From Allocoprobacillus merdigallinarum (GTDB taxonomy: Bacteria; Bacillota_I; Bacilli_A; Erysipelotrichales; Coprobacillaceae), in the NCBI GenBank assembly GCA_019117525.1, contig DWZO01000037.1, positions 1 through 6,740 of the forward strand: a DNA stretch of 6,740 nt, given 5' to 3'. Below are positions 1-6,212 of the stretch, in pieces. How positions within the stretch are numbered: the stretch's first letter is position 1; every line of letters starts with the position of its first letter. A program made the position numbers and the translations under genes. A model generated the notes under the pieces. It saw nothing but the letters and a program-made list of their open reading frames with translations. It did not search any database and was not told the DNA's origin.

Positions 1-1470
1 CATCATTCTAGAAACGATAATGAAAATAATACTATTAAAAAAATCATCTCAAAAACTATTTATAACAATTATCAATATATGGATATGGACAGTAAAATAT
101 ACTTCTCTCCAGATATCATTGAAAATTTGAAAGTTTCAACTGATACTTCCAATGTTGAAATTGATAATAATGAAGATACAATTAAAAATAATGGTTATAC
201 TGTTAATAAAGTTTCTGAATCCATTCATACAAACGACGATATAAATAATGAAAAAAATGATGAGTTGTTCCAAAAGCTACAACATATCATGGAAACAGTA
301 GAAACAGAGCCTATTTCTCATAACAATGAAAATCTATATACTCAAGATTATACAAAAGAAAATAAAATAGACCTTCTAGTTGAATTAGTAAACGAAATCT
401 CTAAACATATCATTAAAAATACCTTAGCAATGAAAATGATAAATAACTTTATAATAAAGAAGGTATTTGCTGATGGACATTATTCTTTAATGAAAATGAT
501 TTCAATTCAAAATGAAATCAAAAATAACCTTTGGGTTACAGATTACTATCTAGATGATTGTCCCAAAATCACTGACAATCTACCAACAATAGATGATTCA
601 CTTTTTGATGAATATAATGATTTTTATGAGTTATTTATAGAAGAGTTTGGGGAGGATTTATATAGTATTATTCAACAAAGTTCATTAAAAGCTAATGATT
701 TCCATATAAATGATGAAGAGAAATTTCAATCAAATATTATTGAATATCCAATGACCATGGTTTTATTATCAGCTTCAATTGATATCATGTCAGAGGCTTT
801 TCAAAATAAATTTCAATCTATGATGTCTTTAGAACAATCACCTAATAACATTCTTGAAGAGTTGATTAAAGTATCATTAAACGACAGAACTCTAATGATT
901 AATGAAGAAAACCTAGATTTGTATTTTTGCTATACTTTGAAATCAAAGCACGATACAACGGTGTATGAAAAGTATGAATCATTTCTTAATCATATAGATG
1001 ATAAGATTAATGTCATTAAGAACAAACTCAAAAAGCAAAAACTTAAAGATGATTTATTAGGAGATACCCCAATTTATAACTCCTATACCATTGATGATAT
1101 TGACAATATGAGTGGAAGAGAATTTGAAAAGTATCTATTCCAATTATTTGAGCATATGGGATATATATGTACTCTTACATCGGAGTCTAATGACCAAGGA
1201 CTTGATTTAATTGTCGAAAAATATGGAAAGAAAATTGGGATTCAAGCCAAATGTTATAAAAATAAGGTTGGAAATACTGCTGTTCAAGAAGTCTTATCAG
1301 GTGTTCAATACTATAACTGTGATGAAGGAATGGTTATCACTAATTCACTATTCACTTCTTCTGCTGATGATTTGGCAACAAAAACAGGTATTGTTCTTTG
1401 GAATCGTGCTAATTTAATGGAAATCATGTCTCAATATCCTATAAATAAGACAAAAAAAGCTACAAACTAA
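1..1470 (+). CDS. Mrr-type restriction endonuclease domain protein, 5'-partial
   Basis: The C-terminal part (about nt 1090-1440) matches the Mrr catalytic domain, a PD-(D/E)xK nuclease fold used by type IV restriction enzymes that cut modified DNA. It begins with MSGREFEKYLFQLFEHMGY. The catalytic set is then Asp (codon at 1204, in DQGLDL) and the Q-A-K triad (1243-1251, IGIQAKCY), followed by VQEVLSGVQYY and VITNSLFTSSADDLA, all typical of the family. The first ~120 codons are acidic, Asn/Asp-rich and low in complexity. The central ~230 codons are mostly helical in character and not recognised; they may be a recognition or partner-binding module. The frame is open from base 1, and the first ATG (79) has no ribosome binding site, so the true start is probably outside the window. 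The stop codon lies inside a terminator hairpin. The nuclease fold is clear; the biological target (modified DNA, phage, other) is inference. Confidence 0.8.
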   Translation, partial: HHSRNDNENNTIKKIISKTIYNNYQYMDMDSKIYFSPDIIENLKVSTDTSNVEIDNNEDTIKNNGYTVNKVSESIHTNDDINNEKNDELFQKLQHIMETVETEPISHNNENLYTQDYTKENKIDLLVELVNEISKHIIKNTLAMKMINNFIIKKVFADGHYSLMKMISIQNEIKNNLWVTDYYLDDCPKITDNLPTIDDSLFDEYNDFYELFIEEFGEDLYSIIQQSSLKANDFHINDEEKFQSNIIEYPMTMVLLSASIDIMSEAFQNKFQSMMSLEQSPNNILEELIKVSLNDRTLMINEENLDLYFCYTLKSKHDTTVYEKYESFLNHIDDKINVIKNKLKKQKLKDDLLGDTPIYNSYTIDDIDNMSGREFEKYLFQLFEHMGYICTLTSESNDQGLDLIVEKYGKKIGIQAKCYKNKVGNTAVQEVLSGVQYYNCDEGMVITNSLFTSSADDLATKTGIVLWNRANLMEIMSQYPINKTKKATN

Positions 1471-1481
1471 TGTAGCTTTTT
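1454..1481. terminator. Bidirectional intrinsic terminator between convergent genes
   Basis: AAAAAGCTACA (1454-1464) and TGTAGCTTTTT (1471-1481) form an 11-bp stem with a 6-nt loop. The A run on one side and the T run on the other make it work in both directions. It includes the stop codon of the Mrr-domain gene and lies 4 nt past the stop of the convergent membrane-protein gene. Confidence 0.85.
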
Positions 1482-1484
1482 ATA

Positions 1485-2201
1485 TTAATTTTCATAATCA
1501 TGACAATAAAATGTTAATTTTCCCTCTTTGTCCTTTAATGCTTCTTCTAAAGGAATTGACTTAGTCTTTGTTCCACCATATAAGCATTTATATAAATAAA
1601 GGGTTTCATTTCTATCCAATGAATCTTTTTTATCACTCATGTCTTGTTCATTTCTTATTGTATAAAGATAATTATGATAAATCACAAAATCATTTAAATA
1701 TAATCGTTTGTTATTGTAATCAAAATAATGAAGAGCTATATCAGGAGATGTAAATATGTCACGATTAAAATGATATAAGCCTCTAAATAAAAGACAAAAA
1801 TAATATAAAACAACTAAAATATAAAATATTATAGTGACAATACACAGAGGAACTATAAGCATGCATGAAAGTTCTATAACTATAAATAATTTAGTAGTAA
1901 TATCTAATAAGTCTTTTATTGTGAAAAGCATAATCTTAGTATTATTCTTATCTGTATTATAAAGAGCAATATCAACTAACACTCTTAATACTATAATCGT
2001 AACTAAACCCCATACACAAATCGTATTACCAGTTTGAGCTAACAGTAAGTATGATTCTACAGTCTTTTGCTCTATAAAAGAATGATATTGATTGATAATC
2101 ACAAAAACTAATAGAAAAATCGTGATTGCATTTACAGCATTATAAAAATATCTATATTTGTTTTCACTATCAAAAAAATCTTGAACTGGTTTTAAAGTCA
2201 T
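1485..2201 (-). CDS. Hypothetical four-helix membrane protein
   Basis: I do not recognise the family. The 238-residue product has hydrophobic segments at about residues 20-38, 57-81, 104-123 and 124-142, the last two closely spaced as a hairpin. A soluble, charged C-terminal domain of ~95 residues follows (Tyr/Asp/Asn/Lys-rich, ending FYCHDYEN). The even helix count would put both ends on the same face, probably the cytoplasm. The ATG at 2201 is chosen because AAAGGA lies 8 nt upstream. The frame stays open to ATG 2297 and TTG 2309 (up to 274 residues), but TTG 2309 abuts the T-tract of a terminator and ATG 2297 has its GAGGAG only 2 nt away. The gene lies downstream of the HNH endonuclease gene, separated by a terminator, and converges on the Mrr-domain gene. 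No catalytic motif is visible and no function is proposed. Confidence 0.65.
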   Translation of the reverse strand: MTLKPVQDFFDSENKYRYFYNAVNAITIFLLVFVIINQYHSFIEQKTVESYLLLAQTGNTICVWGLVTIIVLRVLVDIALYNTDKNNTKIMLFTIKDLLDITTKLFIVIELSCMLIVPLCIVTIIFYILVVLYYFCLLFRGLYHFNRDIFTSPDIALHYFDYNNKRLYLNDFVIYHNYLYTIRNEQDMSDKKDSLDRNETLYLYKCLYGGTKTKSIPLEEALKDKEGKLTFYCHDYEN

Positions 2202-2309
2202 TTTTAATATCCTTTCTTCTTTTTTTAGTAAAATGTATTGCATTTTCATGTAGAACTTATTATCAATTTTATTATTTCTTTTCTGCTTCTTCCACATCAC
2301 TCCTCTCAA

Positions 2310-2337
2310 GAAAAAAAGAATATCATGATGATATTCT
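2310..2337 (-). terminator. Intrinsic terminator after the HNH endonuclease gene
   Basis: Read on the minus strand, AGAATATCA and TGATATTCT form a 9-bp stem with a 3-nt loop (stem arms 2329-2337 and 2317-2325), followed by seven T (2316-2310). It lies 75 nt past the endonuclease stop and immediately before the longest possible reading frame of the membrane-protein gene. That position supports starting the latter at the internal ATG 2201. Confidence 0.75.
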
Positions 2338-2345
2338 CTAAGACA

Positions 2346-2351
2346 ATTATA
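2346..2351 (-). promoter_or_regulatory. Possible -10 box (TATAAT) upstream of the membrane-protein gene
   Basis: A perfect TATAAT on the minus strand lies between the endonuclease stop and the terminator hairpin. No convincing -35 hexamer is found 16-18 nt upstream. Transcription from it would start at or in the hairpin, so it may be a chance match in AT-rich DNA. Confidence 0.25.
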
Positions 2352-2412
2352 TAATATTTTCCTCTATAAATCTATGCATGGCTAGTCTGACGAAAATTTT
2401 CTTACTAATACT

Positions 2413-3354
2413 TTAATTACTATTTAAATTTGGATTACTTATTCGATGATTTGATAAATCAATGTCCTTTTGTTCCGCATAATTCTTTATAATATCTGCA
2501 AGTTCAAAACCTTTATTGTGAGCTTTATATCTTTGTAATAAACTGTAATTAATATTTAGAAGTTTACAAGCATCACTCATACAAAAAAGTTTATCATCTA
2601 TTTCAACGTATTGAATTTTCCTTGAATTTTTATTTTCATTACTATAAGTCACCCTATTTCTTTTGGGTACAATGTTCCCTTCGCTATCTATCTTGTAAAC
2701 TTTAATAGATTCATTACTGTAAGATTCTTTATTACTTGCTATAGCATAATATTCGGCAATTTTCTTATAAATGATATTATCCAATTCTTGCTTTCTTTTT
2801 GATGAGATTTTCTCAATTTCTGCATTGATTCTTACATCATTATTTTTATTTCTATAATTACCAAACAACTCAACTTCCATACAATATCTAACATATACAG
2901 CCTCTTCTAAATCATAAAATACCGGGAAATATAATCTTACATTTTTCCAACGAAAATCAACAATCCACCCTCTTTTTGATTTTGAAAAACTCACACCTCT
3001 AAATTTAGATGTATTTCTTTTATTAATCTTTTGATTTGCTTTTTGTTCACTGGATGTTGCATTTCTTAGGTTACATTTTCTACAATCTAATGTATCTCTA
3101 TTAATATGGTCTATTTCACAGTTATCTTGTCTTTCAATTACCAATTCATGAAAATACTTTTTCTCATATCTTTGATTTCCAGTCACCACATAATCACCAT
3201 TGTGCTTTGGTACAATTCTCCATGGATATTTTTCTATTATATCAATATCATCTACGTCACATATAAAATATCTAGAAATATTACCTGTAACATCATAACA
3301 TTCAACTAATACAATATCTCCATAAACATAATATTTATTAATTCTTTTTTTCAC
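2413..3354 (-). CDS. Free-standing HNH homing-type endonuclease with AP2 DNA-binding domain
   Basis: The product (313 residues from GTG 3354) has the modular build of phage and intron HNH homing endonucleases. An N-terminal beta-rich region ends in an HNH core, FHELVIE then EIDHINRDTLDCRKCNLRNATSSEQKANQ (about residues 68-108), with both HNH histidines and the NLR asparagine intact. An AP2-like DNA-binding domain follows, SKFRGVSFSK...GWIVDFRW...EEAVYVRYCMEVELFG (about 116-165). After a Lys-rich linker comes a NUMOD-like helix-turn-helix, IDDKLFCMSDACKLLNINYSLLQRYK (about 252-277). GAGGTG (3366-3361) sits 6 nt before GTG 3354; a GTG at 3363 overlaps that site and is less likely. The gene lies 122 nt downstream of nrdD, which carries a group I intron without an ORF. 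This enzyme may nick or cut an nrdD-region target, but that is inference. It could also be an unrelated free-standing mobile gene. Confidence 0.85.
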   Translation of the reverse strand: MKKRINKYYVYGDIVLVECYDVTGNISRYFICDVDDIDIIEKYPWRIVPKHNGDYVVTGNQRYEKKYFHELVIERQDNCEIDHINRDTLDCRKCNLRNATSSEQKANQKINKRNTSKFRGVSFSKSKRGWIVDFRWKNVRLYFPVFYDLEEAVYVRYCMEVELFGNYRNKNNDVRINAEIEKISSKRKQELDNIIYKKIAEYYAIASNKESYSNESIKVYKIDSEGNIVPKRNRVTYSNENKNSRKIQYVEIDDKLFCMSDACKLLNINYSLLQRYKAHNKGFELADIIKNYAEQKDIDLSNHRISNPNLNSN

Positions 3355-3366
3355 TCCCTTCACCTC

Positions 3367-3399
3367 AAAATAAAAGGCACTTAATTATTTAAGTGCCTT
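3367..3399 (-). terminator. Strong intrinsic terminator after nrdD, or HNH leader hairpin
   Basis: An 11-bp perfect stem (AAGGCACTTAA with TTAAGTGCCTT, 3374-3384 and 3389-3399) has a 4-nt loop. On the minus strand it is followed by a T-rich tract (TTTTATTTT). It ends 78 nt past the nrdD stop and so can terminate the nrdD mRNA. Its 3' edge is only a few bases from the GAGGTG of the HNH gene, so it would also sit in the leader of any transcript reaching that gene. Confidence 0.85.
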
Positions 3400-3429
3400 C
3401 ATTATTTTCGTATTAAATTGTACATATCT

Positions 3430-3438
3430 ATTATATCA
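3430..3438 (-). promoter_or_regulatory. Candidate extended -10 promoter for the HNH gene
   Basis: TGATATAAT on the minus strand is a complete extended -10 element (TGn plus TATAAT) in the nrdD-HNH spacer, 76 nt upstream of the HNH start. No good -35 is present, which extended -10 promoters tolerate. It lies upstream of the terminator hairpin, so transcripts from it would have to read through that hairpin. Confidence 0.4.
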
Positions 3439-3476
3439 GTTATTCATTATTAGAGATTTAAATGTAAAAATTCTTT

Positions 3477-4439
3477 TTACTCATGCATATGTTTATATCT
3501 ATGTCTCACTTCATCTTGTTTCCCTTTATTAAAATGAGATACATCTGATGTTAAATATCCAGTAACTCTGGCTAATCTTTCAACATTTTTCGAACCACAA
3601 ATTGGACATCCATCTTCTGGGATATCTCCTTGATAATGACAATCAATACATGTATCTAATGGAAAGTTAATTGCAAAATAAGGAATGTTATGTTCCATTG
3701 CATAATTAATGACTGTTTCAACAGCTTGAAGATTGTTAATTATTTTACTATCAAACTCTACATATGTAATACATCCTGATGTTCCATACTTGCAAAATGG
3801 CGCCTCAATATCAATCTTTTCAAATGCTGTTATATTTTCCCATACTGGTACATGAATACTATTTGTTAAAAATTCTTTATCTGTTATATTTGGTATTATT
3901 CCATATTCATCTTTTAATTTTTGACATATCGTATAACAACATCCTTCTGCTGGTGTAAAATAAACACCAAAATTCAAATCATTTCTTTCACTGGCTTCCT
4001 TTGCATAATCTGAAATATGTTCAACCACTTTTAAAGCAAAATCTCTTGCATCTGGGTCAAGTTGATTTTTCCCAAATAATGCCTGTAGAGTTTCAGCCAT
4101 ACCTATCATTCCTATAGCTTGAGAACCATGTTTCATTACGCATTCTATATGTTCTCCATCATATCCTCTCATCGTTCCATTTTCGTACATAAAAGATGCT
4201 CCCCTTGGGTCCTGACTACATATATAATGATATCTTTCTAATAATGCTTTTTCTGTTAAATTCAACATCTCATCTAACTCTTTCCAAAATCCATCCAAAT
4301 CTGGAATCTTTCTATCACCCAAACAAATTCCATGTTTTATTCCAATTTTAGGAAGATTTATAGTAACTGGTGATACGTTCCCTCTTCCTACTTTTGAATA
4401 TCCAAATCCATGTCTATCATAAGACATTGCTGTTCTACA
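3477..4439 (-). CDS. nrdD: Anaerobic ribonucleoside-triphosphate reductase, exon 2
   Basis: This is the C-terminal 320 residues of class III ribonucleotide reductase, the glycyl-radical enzyme that makes dNTPs from NTPs without oxygen. It starts at the intron 3' splice site with CRTAMSYDRHGFGYSKVGRGN, continuing the MGCR motif of exon 1. This cysteine (435 of the spliced 754-residue protein) is probably the thiyl-radical residue. Next come PVTINLPKIGI and GMAETLQALFG. The C-terminal zinc ribbon is CIDC...CPIC (Cys 698, 701, 712, 715), and the glycyl-radical motif RVTGYL has Gly 728 (codon at 3560-3558). All key residues are intact. The frame runs back into the intron to GTG 4454, but that start has no ribosome binding site and would give a non-family N-terminus (MLKNM). 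It is therefore an exon and not a separate gene. No nrdG activase gene follows; a terminator and the HNH gene do. Confidence 0.93.
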   Translation of the reverse strand, partial: CRTAMSYDRHGFGYSKVGRGNVSPVTINLPKIGIKHGICLGDRKIPDLDGFWKELDEMLNLTEKALLERYHYICSQDPRGASFMYENGTMRGYDGEHIECVMKHGSQAIGMIGMAETLQALFGKNQLDPDARDFALKVVEHISDYAKEASERNDLNFGVYFTPAEGCCYTICQKLKDEYGIIPNITDKEFLTNSIHVPVWENITAFEKIDIEAPFCKYGTSGCITYVEFDSKIINNLQAVETVINYAMEHNIPYFAINFPLDTCIDCHYQGDIPEDGCPICGSKNVERLARVTGYLTSDVSHFNKGKQDEVRHRYKHMHE

Positions 4440-4769
4440 CATGTTTTTCAACACTGACTATATCTTCTCTCAGTGGTGCACTATTCCACGTCAACGAGCC
4501 TACTTCTTGGAATTGGTGCTTATCTCCAATCCTACGGTGCTACACTCATCACACCTAGTCGATACACATTTACAGTCATTAGACTGATTTAGCACGGTCT
4601 CACAGTATAGATTGCCTAACCGTTAGCAAAATTTATTTATATAAATAGTTCTTTCATATAATTTTGCTGATGCAACTTCTTGACACAAAGTATGCTTGTT
4701 TTTATATAAACAATTTCACACCCTATAAGCAATAGGTTCAATAGGTTTTACATGGGCTAGTAGATTCAA
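4440..4769 (-). ncRNA. Group I self-splicing intron (no ORF, IA-like) in nrdD
   Basis: A 330-nt ribozyme separates Gly434 and Cys435 of nrdD. Intron numbering runs 1-330 from 4769 down to 4440. The exon ends in AUGGGU, which pairs with GCCCAU (intron 13-18, 4757-4752) to form P1 with the splice-site U-G wobble. UCUAC just before it pairs with GUAGA of exon 2 (P10). P2 is CCUAU/AUAGG. P4 is ACGGU (147-151) with ACCGU (172-176), followed by GUGCUAAAUC. P6 is CAGUC/GACUG (184-197). P7 is GACUA (210-214) with UAGUC (310-314) inside the signature GAAGAUAUAGUC. A P8-like hairpin is GGAUUGG/CCAAUUCC (238-261). P9 is GUGUU-GAAA-AACAU (316-329), followed by terminal G330. P3 is not settled. The core is richer in G+C than the flanking coding DNA. 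With no ORF inside, it resembles phage-type IA introns that lost or never had an endonuclease. Confidence 0.93.
4730..4747 (-). repeat. 9-nt tandem duplication in the intron P2 region
   Basis: AACCTATTG occurs twice head to tail on the minus strand. Either copy's CCTAT can pair with ATAGG at 4726-4722, so P2 can form with a long loop (first copy) or as a compact 5-bp hairpin (second copy). Confidence 0.6.
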
Positions 4770-6071
4770 ACCCATAGTGCAATTATAGGTATCTGGATTA
4801 TTAAAATCCTCAATGTTCTCACTAAAATCACAATTAACAAAATTAGGATATATACGCTTAGCTAACGATTTCAATGCTAATTGTTTCAAGTCATAATTAG
4901 GGTCGCCAGGATAAGCATTTACACCTTTTTTATGCTGAAATATAGAAATTGGAAAAATGCTTGTTCTATGATATTTTCCAATACCATCAATACTTGCTTC
5001 TAATAATGACTTTGTAACGAGTCGCCCTTCAGGGGAAGTATCTCTTCCAAAATTTATGGATGAAAATGGCAATTGACTACCCGGTCTTGATTGTAATGTG
5101 TTTAAGTTATGATATAGTGCTTGAGCGGCTTGTTTACACTCTTTTTCAGTCATTTCCATTGCATATTGATAAGCCTTATGATGATTATCAGCAAGCTTCT
5201 TATTACCCATTTCTATATCAAGAATATGTGTTTCTTCACAACCCTCTACCCATCGTAGTCCATCCATGAAATGCTTAATAAAAGATTTCTTTACATATGG
5301 AGCTAAGTCATAATCGATATGGGCCGATGCTACACCACCAAATTGAACCTGACTTTGACATTGAAATATAACTGCAACTAATTGCATAGCTGTTGAGATA
5401 CTATTTGGACTTCTGACTCCACCATTTCTCGTTTCAAATCCATCTCTTAATATTCTCTCCATATCTATAAAGGAACAGTTATGCATTGCAGACACATAAT
5501 TATCTAAATCGTGAATATAAATTCTATTTTCATTATGTGCTTTTGCAATATCTTTACTAATATAATCAGTTAAAGCCAAATCCTTAAAGACCACTCCAGC
5601 ACCTTCAAACTTTTTCCCTCCAAATGAATATTCATCAACATTTGCATTTGAATTTTGAACATCATCTGCTTTCATAATACTTTTTAACTTCTTTTTAATT
5701 TGATTATATTTATCTCTATCCACCTTTTTTTGATATCTATATCTGATATATTGTCTAGCTACATCCTTACAATGACTCCCCATAAGTTTTTCTTCTACTC
5801 TATCCTCAATGATATTGATTGGGATTGGTGTAAGAGTTTTGCTAGTGTTGTCTCCAGAAGGGTTTGGTAGAGTTTTGCTAGGATTTCTTCCATCAAAAAG
5901 AACTCCTTCTTCCAACTCTCTTTCAATATCCCTTGCAATTCTCTTAGCCAGTCCTTCATTGATATGTTCAGGAGCTAAATCCTCCATTGCTCCAACAATA
6001 GCCTTTTCAATTTTAAATCTATCAAAATCAACAATGTCTCCATTTCGTTTTAAAACCTTCAATAATTCCAT
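4770..6071 (-). CDS. nrdD: Anaerobic ribonucleoside-triphosphate reductase, exon 1
   Basis: This is the N-terminal 434 residues of class III ribonucleotide reductase. Residues ~3-115 are an ATP-cone, the allosteric nucleotide-binding domain (VLKRNGDIVDFDRFKIEKAI ... RVEEKLMGSHCKDVARQYIRYR). Unusually it is interrupted by a Pro/Ser/Thr-rich insert (about 58-84, with KTL repeated). The catalytic barrel follows: IYIHDLDNYVSAMHNCSFID, QFGGVASAHIDYDLAPYV, QSRPGSQLPFSSINFGRDTS, and YPNFVNCDFSENIEDFNNPDTYNCTMG at the splice junction. Start ATG 6071 is set by a near-perfect GGAGGTG (6083-6077) 5 nt upstream. Without splicing, translation runs 17 codons into the intron and stops at TGA 4718-4716. That 451-residue product would lack the MGCR cysteine, zinc site and glycyl radical, so it would be inactive. 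The spliced protein of 754 residues is close to the usual bacterial length of roughly 700-750. The partner activase NrdG is not in the window. Confidence 0.95.
5833..5881 (-). repeat. 36-bp-period imperfect repeat inside the nrdD ATP-cone
   Basis: On the plus strand AGAGTTTTGCTAG occurs exactly at 5833-5845 and 5869-5881, with looser similarity in the bases that follow each copy. The 36-bp period is 12 codons, so the repeat keeps frame and encodes PSKTLP and TSKTLT within the insert. It looks like a small duplication or inserted repeat tolerated in a surface loop of the ATP-cone. Confidence 0.6.
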
Positions 6072-6076
6072 TTCAA

Positions 6077-6083
6077 CACCTCC
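6077..6083 (-). promoter_or_regulatory. nrdD ribosome binding site
   Basis: GGAGGTG on the minus strand, 5 nt before ATG 6071. It fixes the nrdD start and is the strongest Shine-Dalgarno sequence in the window. It lies 11 nt past the T-tract of the leader hairpin. Confidence 0.85.
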
Positions 6084-6093
6084 ATTATTCGAT

Positions 6094-6122
6094 AAAAAAA
6101 GAGAACCTGTATAGATTCTCTT
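6094..6122 (-). terminator. Terminator-like hairpin in the nrdD leader (possible attenuator)
   Basis: On the minus strand AAGAGAA and TTCTCTT (6122-6116 and 6105-6099) form a 7-bp stem with a 10-nt loop, followed directly by a run of T (to 6094). This is the form of an intrinsic terminator, but it lies between the nrdD promoter and its ribosome binding site. The gene on the far side is divergent, so it has no upstream gene to terminate. The stem is AT-rich and of modest strength. Whether it attenuates nrdD is inference. Confidence 0.55.
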
Positions 6123-6126
6123 GTTT

Positions 6127-6141
6127 GAAGACTTGGTCTTC
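6127..6141 (-). promoter_or_regulatory. First leader hairpin upstream of nrdD
   Basis: GAAGAC and GTCTTC (6-bp perfect stem, 3-nt loop) lie at the start of the predicted nrdD leader, 4 nt before the terminator-like hairpin. Together they form a two-hairpin leader of about 70 nt. No known riboswitch class is recognised; an RNA-stability role or a transcription-control element are both possible. Confidence 0.4.
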
Positions 6142-6154
6142 CTTTTGCATATTT

Positions 6155-6163
6155 ATTATATCA
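6155..6163 (-). promoter_or_regulatory. Extended -10 promoter of nrdD
   Basis: TGATATAAT on the minus strand is a full extended -10 element, 83 nt upstream of the nrdD start. Transcription would begin near 6148 and make a short leader with both hairpins. The -35 region (around 6178-6183) is a poor match. No palindrome convincingly matching the NrdR box was found near it. Confidence 0.5.
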
Positions 6164-6212
6164 TAAATATGAGTGGTGGTGATGAAGATTATAAAAAGAA
6201 TTTATTAGTCTT

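Noticed and set aside
79..1470. ATG 79 as the start of the Mrr-domain gene
   Set aside because: The same frame is open all the way to base 1 and there is no Shine-Dalgarno sequence before 79, so a start outside the window is more likely.
4370..4558. Plus-strand reading frame antisense to the intron 3' half
   Set aside because: The sequence constraint there is fully explained by the intron RNA helices and exon 2; there is no ribosome binding site or protein motif.
4440..4769. Group II intron or insertion sequence
   Set aside because: There is no GUGYG start, no domain V, no reverse transcriptase or transposase, and no terminal inverted repeats. The U/G splice-site pattern and P7 signature are group I.
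3477..6071. nrdD as two genes, or as a pseudogene broken by a frameshift or deletion
   Set aside because: The sequence between the two reading frames has a full set of group I intron signals, and removing exactly 330 nt restores an unbroken family motif in frame. A decayed gene would not do this.
5809..6114. Plus-strand reading frame of 101 codons opposite the nrdD 5' end
   Set aside because: It lies antisense within nrdD exon 1, has no ribosome binding site and no recognisable protein features; it is a shadow frame.
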